Source of the DNA: Tetrahymena elliotti 4EA
Lineage: Eukaryota; Ciliophora; Oligohymenophorea; Hymenostomatida; Tetrahymenidae
Assembly (NCBI GenBank): GCA_000231825.2
Contig: JH720314.1
Span: forward strand, 434,001 to 498,000
DNA length: 64,000 nt
Direction of reading: 5' to 3'
This document shows positions 63,875 to 64,000 of this stretch, one piece after another. Position numbers and translations under genes: made by a program. How positions within the stretch are numbered: the first letter of the stretch is position 1; every line of letters begins with the position of its first letter. Below the pieces are notes generated by a model. That model was not told the origin of the DNA and made no database searches. It saw nothing but the letters and a program-made list of their open reading frames with translations.

Positions 63875-64000
63875 TATTTACTTGATAAATATAAATTATT
63901 GTTTGTTTTTATCACAGCAAGATAAAAGTTAAACAAATTAGCCTTATTTTTCATAAAGCATTATAACAATTTTTAATTCTTTTTTTAATTATGAAACGTA
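63824..64000. other. Non-coding right edge
   Basis: AT-rich sequence after the truncated E1 gene, including the right arm of the inverted repeat. No coding stretch and no telomeric GGGGTT repeats. Confidence 0.5.

Noticed and set aside
1..64000. tRNA genes, CRISPR arrays, telomeric GGGGTT repeats, chromosome-breakage 15-mer, transposase genes
   Set aside because: Looked for by eye and not seen; AT-rich simple repeats near 13720 and 7300 are ordinary.

Overview
The window is macronuclear DNA of a ciliate and most resembles Tetrahymena. It is extremely AT-rich. TAA and TAG occur throughout clearly homologous reading frames where glutamine is expected, and only TGA ends genes (ciliate nuclear code). 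Many genes carry short AT-rich introns that start GTAA/GTAT and end in TAG or AAG. Because TGA is the only stop, long open frames also arise by chance, so genes were accepted only on homology, splice logic or coding-like composition.

Layout. 1-6.1 kb: a TOG-array protein on the minus strand that runs off the left edge. 6.1-9.2 kb: intergenic. 9.2-10.6 kb: an orphan protein with a PD-(D/E)XK nuclease-like core. 11.3-14.0 kb: three small minus-strand genes (a twin-CX9C protein, a small possibly secreted Cys protein, and a candidate mini-gene of about 55 codons). 14.2-28.1 kb: a complete axonemal inner-arm dynein heavy chain with about 23 introns. 29.1-33.9 kb: a membrane protein with XK-like segments joined to RNI-type leucine-rich repeats. 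34.3 kb: a small secreted protein with a duplicated four-cysteine motif. 35.5-39.0 kb: a DENN-domain protein. 39.5-41.3 kb: an LRR/coiled-coil protein. 41.8-46.8 kb: an intronless 1,681-residue tubulin-tyrosine-ligase-like enzyme. 47.4-49.0 kb: IFT46. 50.0-51.2 kb: a DHHC palmitoyltransferase. 52.3-55.4 kb: an NPF-motif repeat protein whose frame stays open into a polytopic membrane protein. 56.0-58.5 kb: a long coiled-coil protein. 59.9-62.0 kb: a MORN-repeat protein. 63.4-63.8 kb: the N-terminal piece of a 2-oxoglutarate dehydrogenase E1, truncated at a 15-bp inverted duplication.

Functional theme. Several genes belong to cilia and axonemes: TOG array (TOGARAM/Crescerin type), inner-arm dynein, TTLL tubulin ligase and IFT46, with the LRR/coiled-coil and MORN proteins as possible additions. 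Tetrahymena has very many ciliary genes, so clustering may be chance. The least ordinary items are the XK-like/LRR fusion, the nuclease-like orphan, the NPF protein reading into a membrane protein, the duplicated-Cys secreted peptide, and the truncated E1 gene with its inverted duplication.
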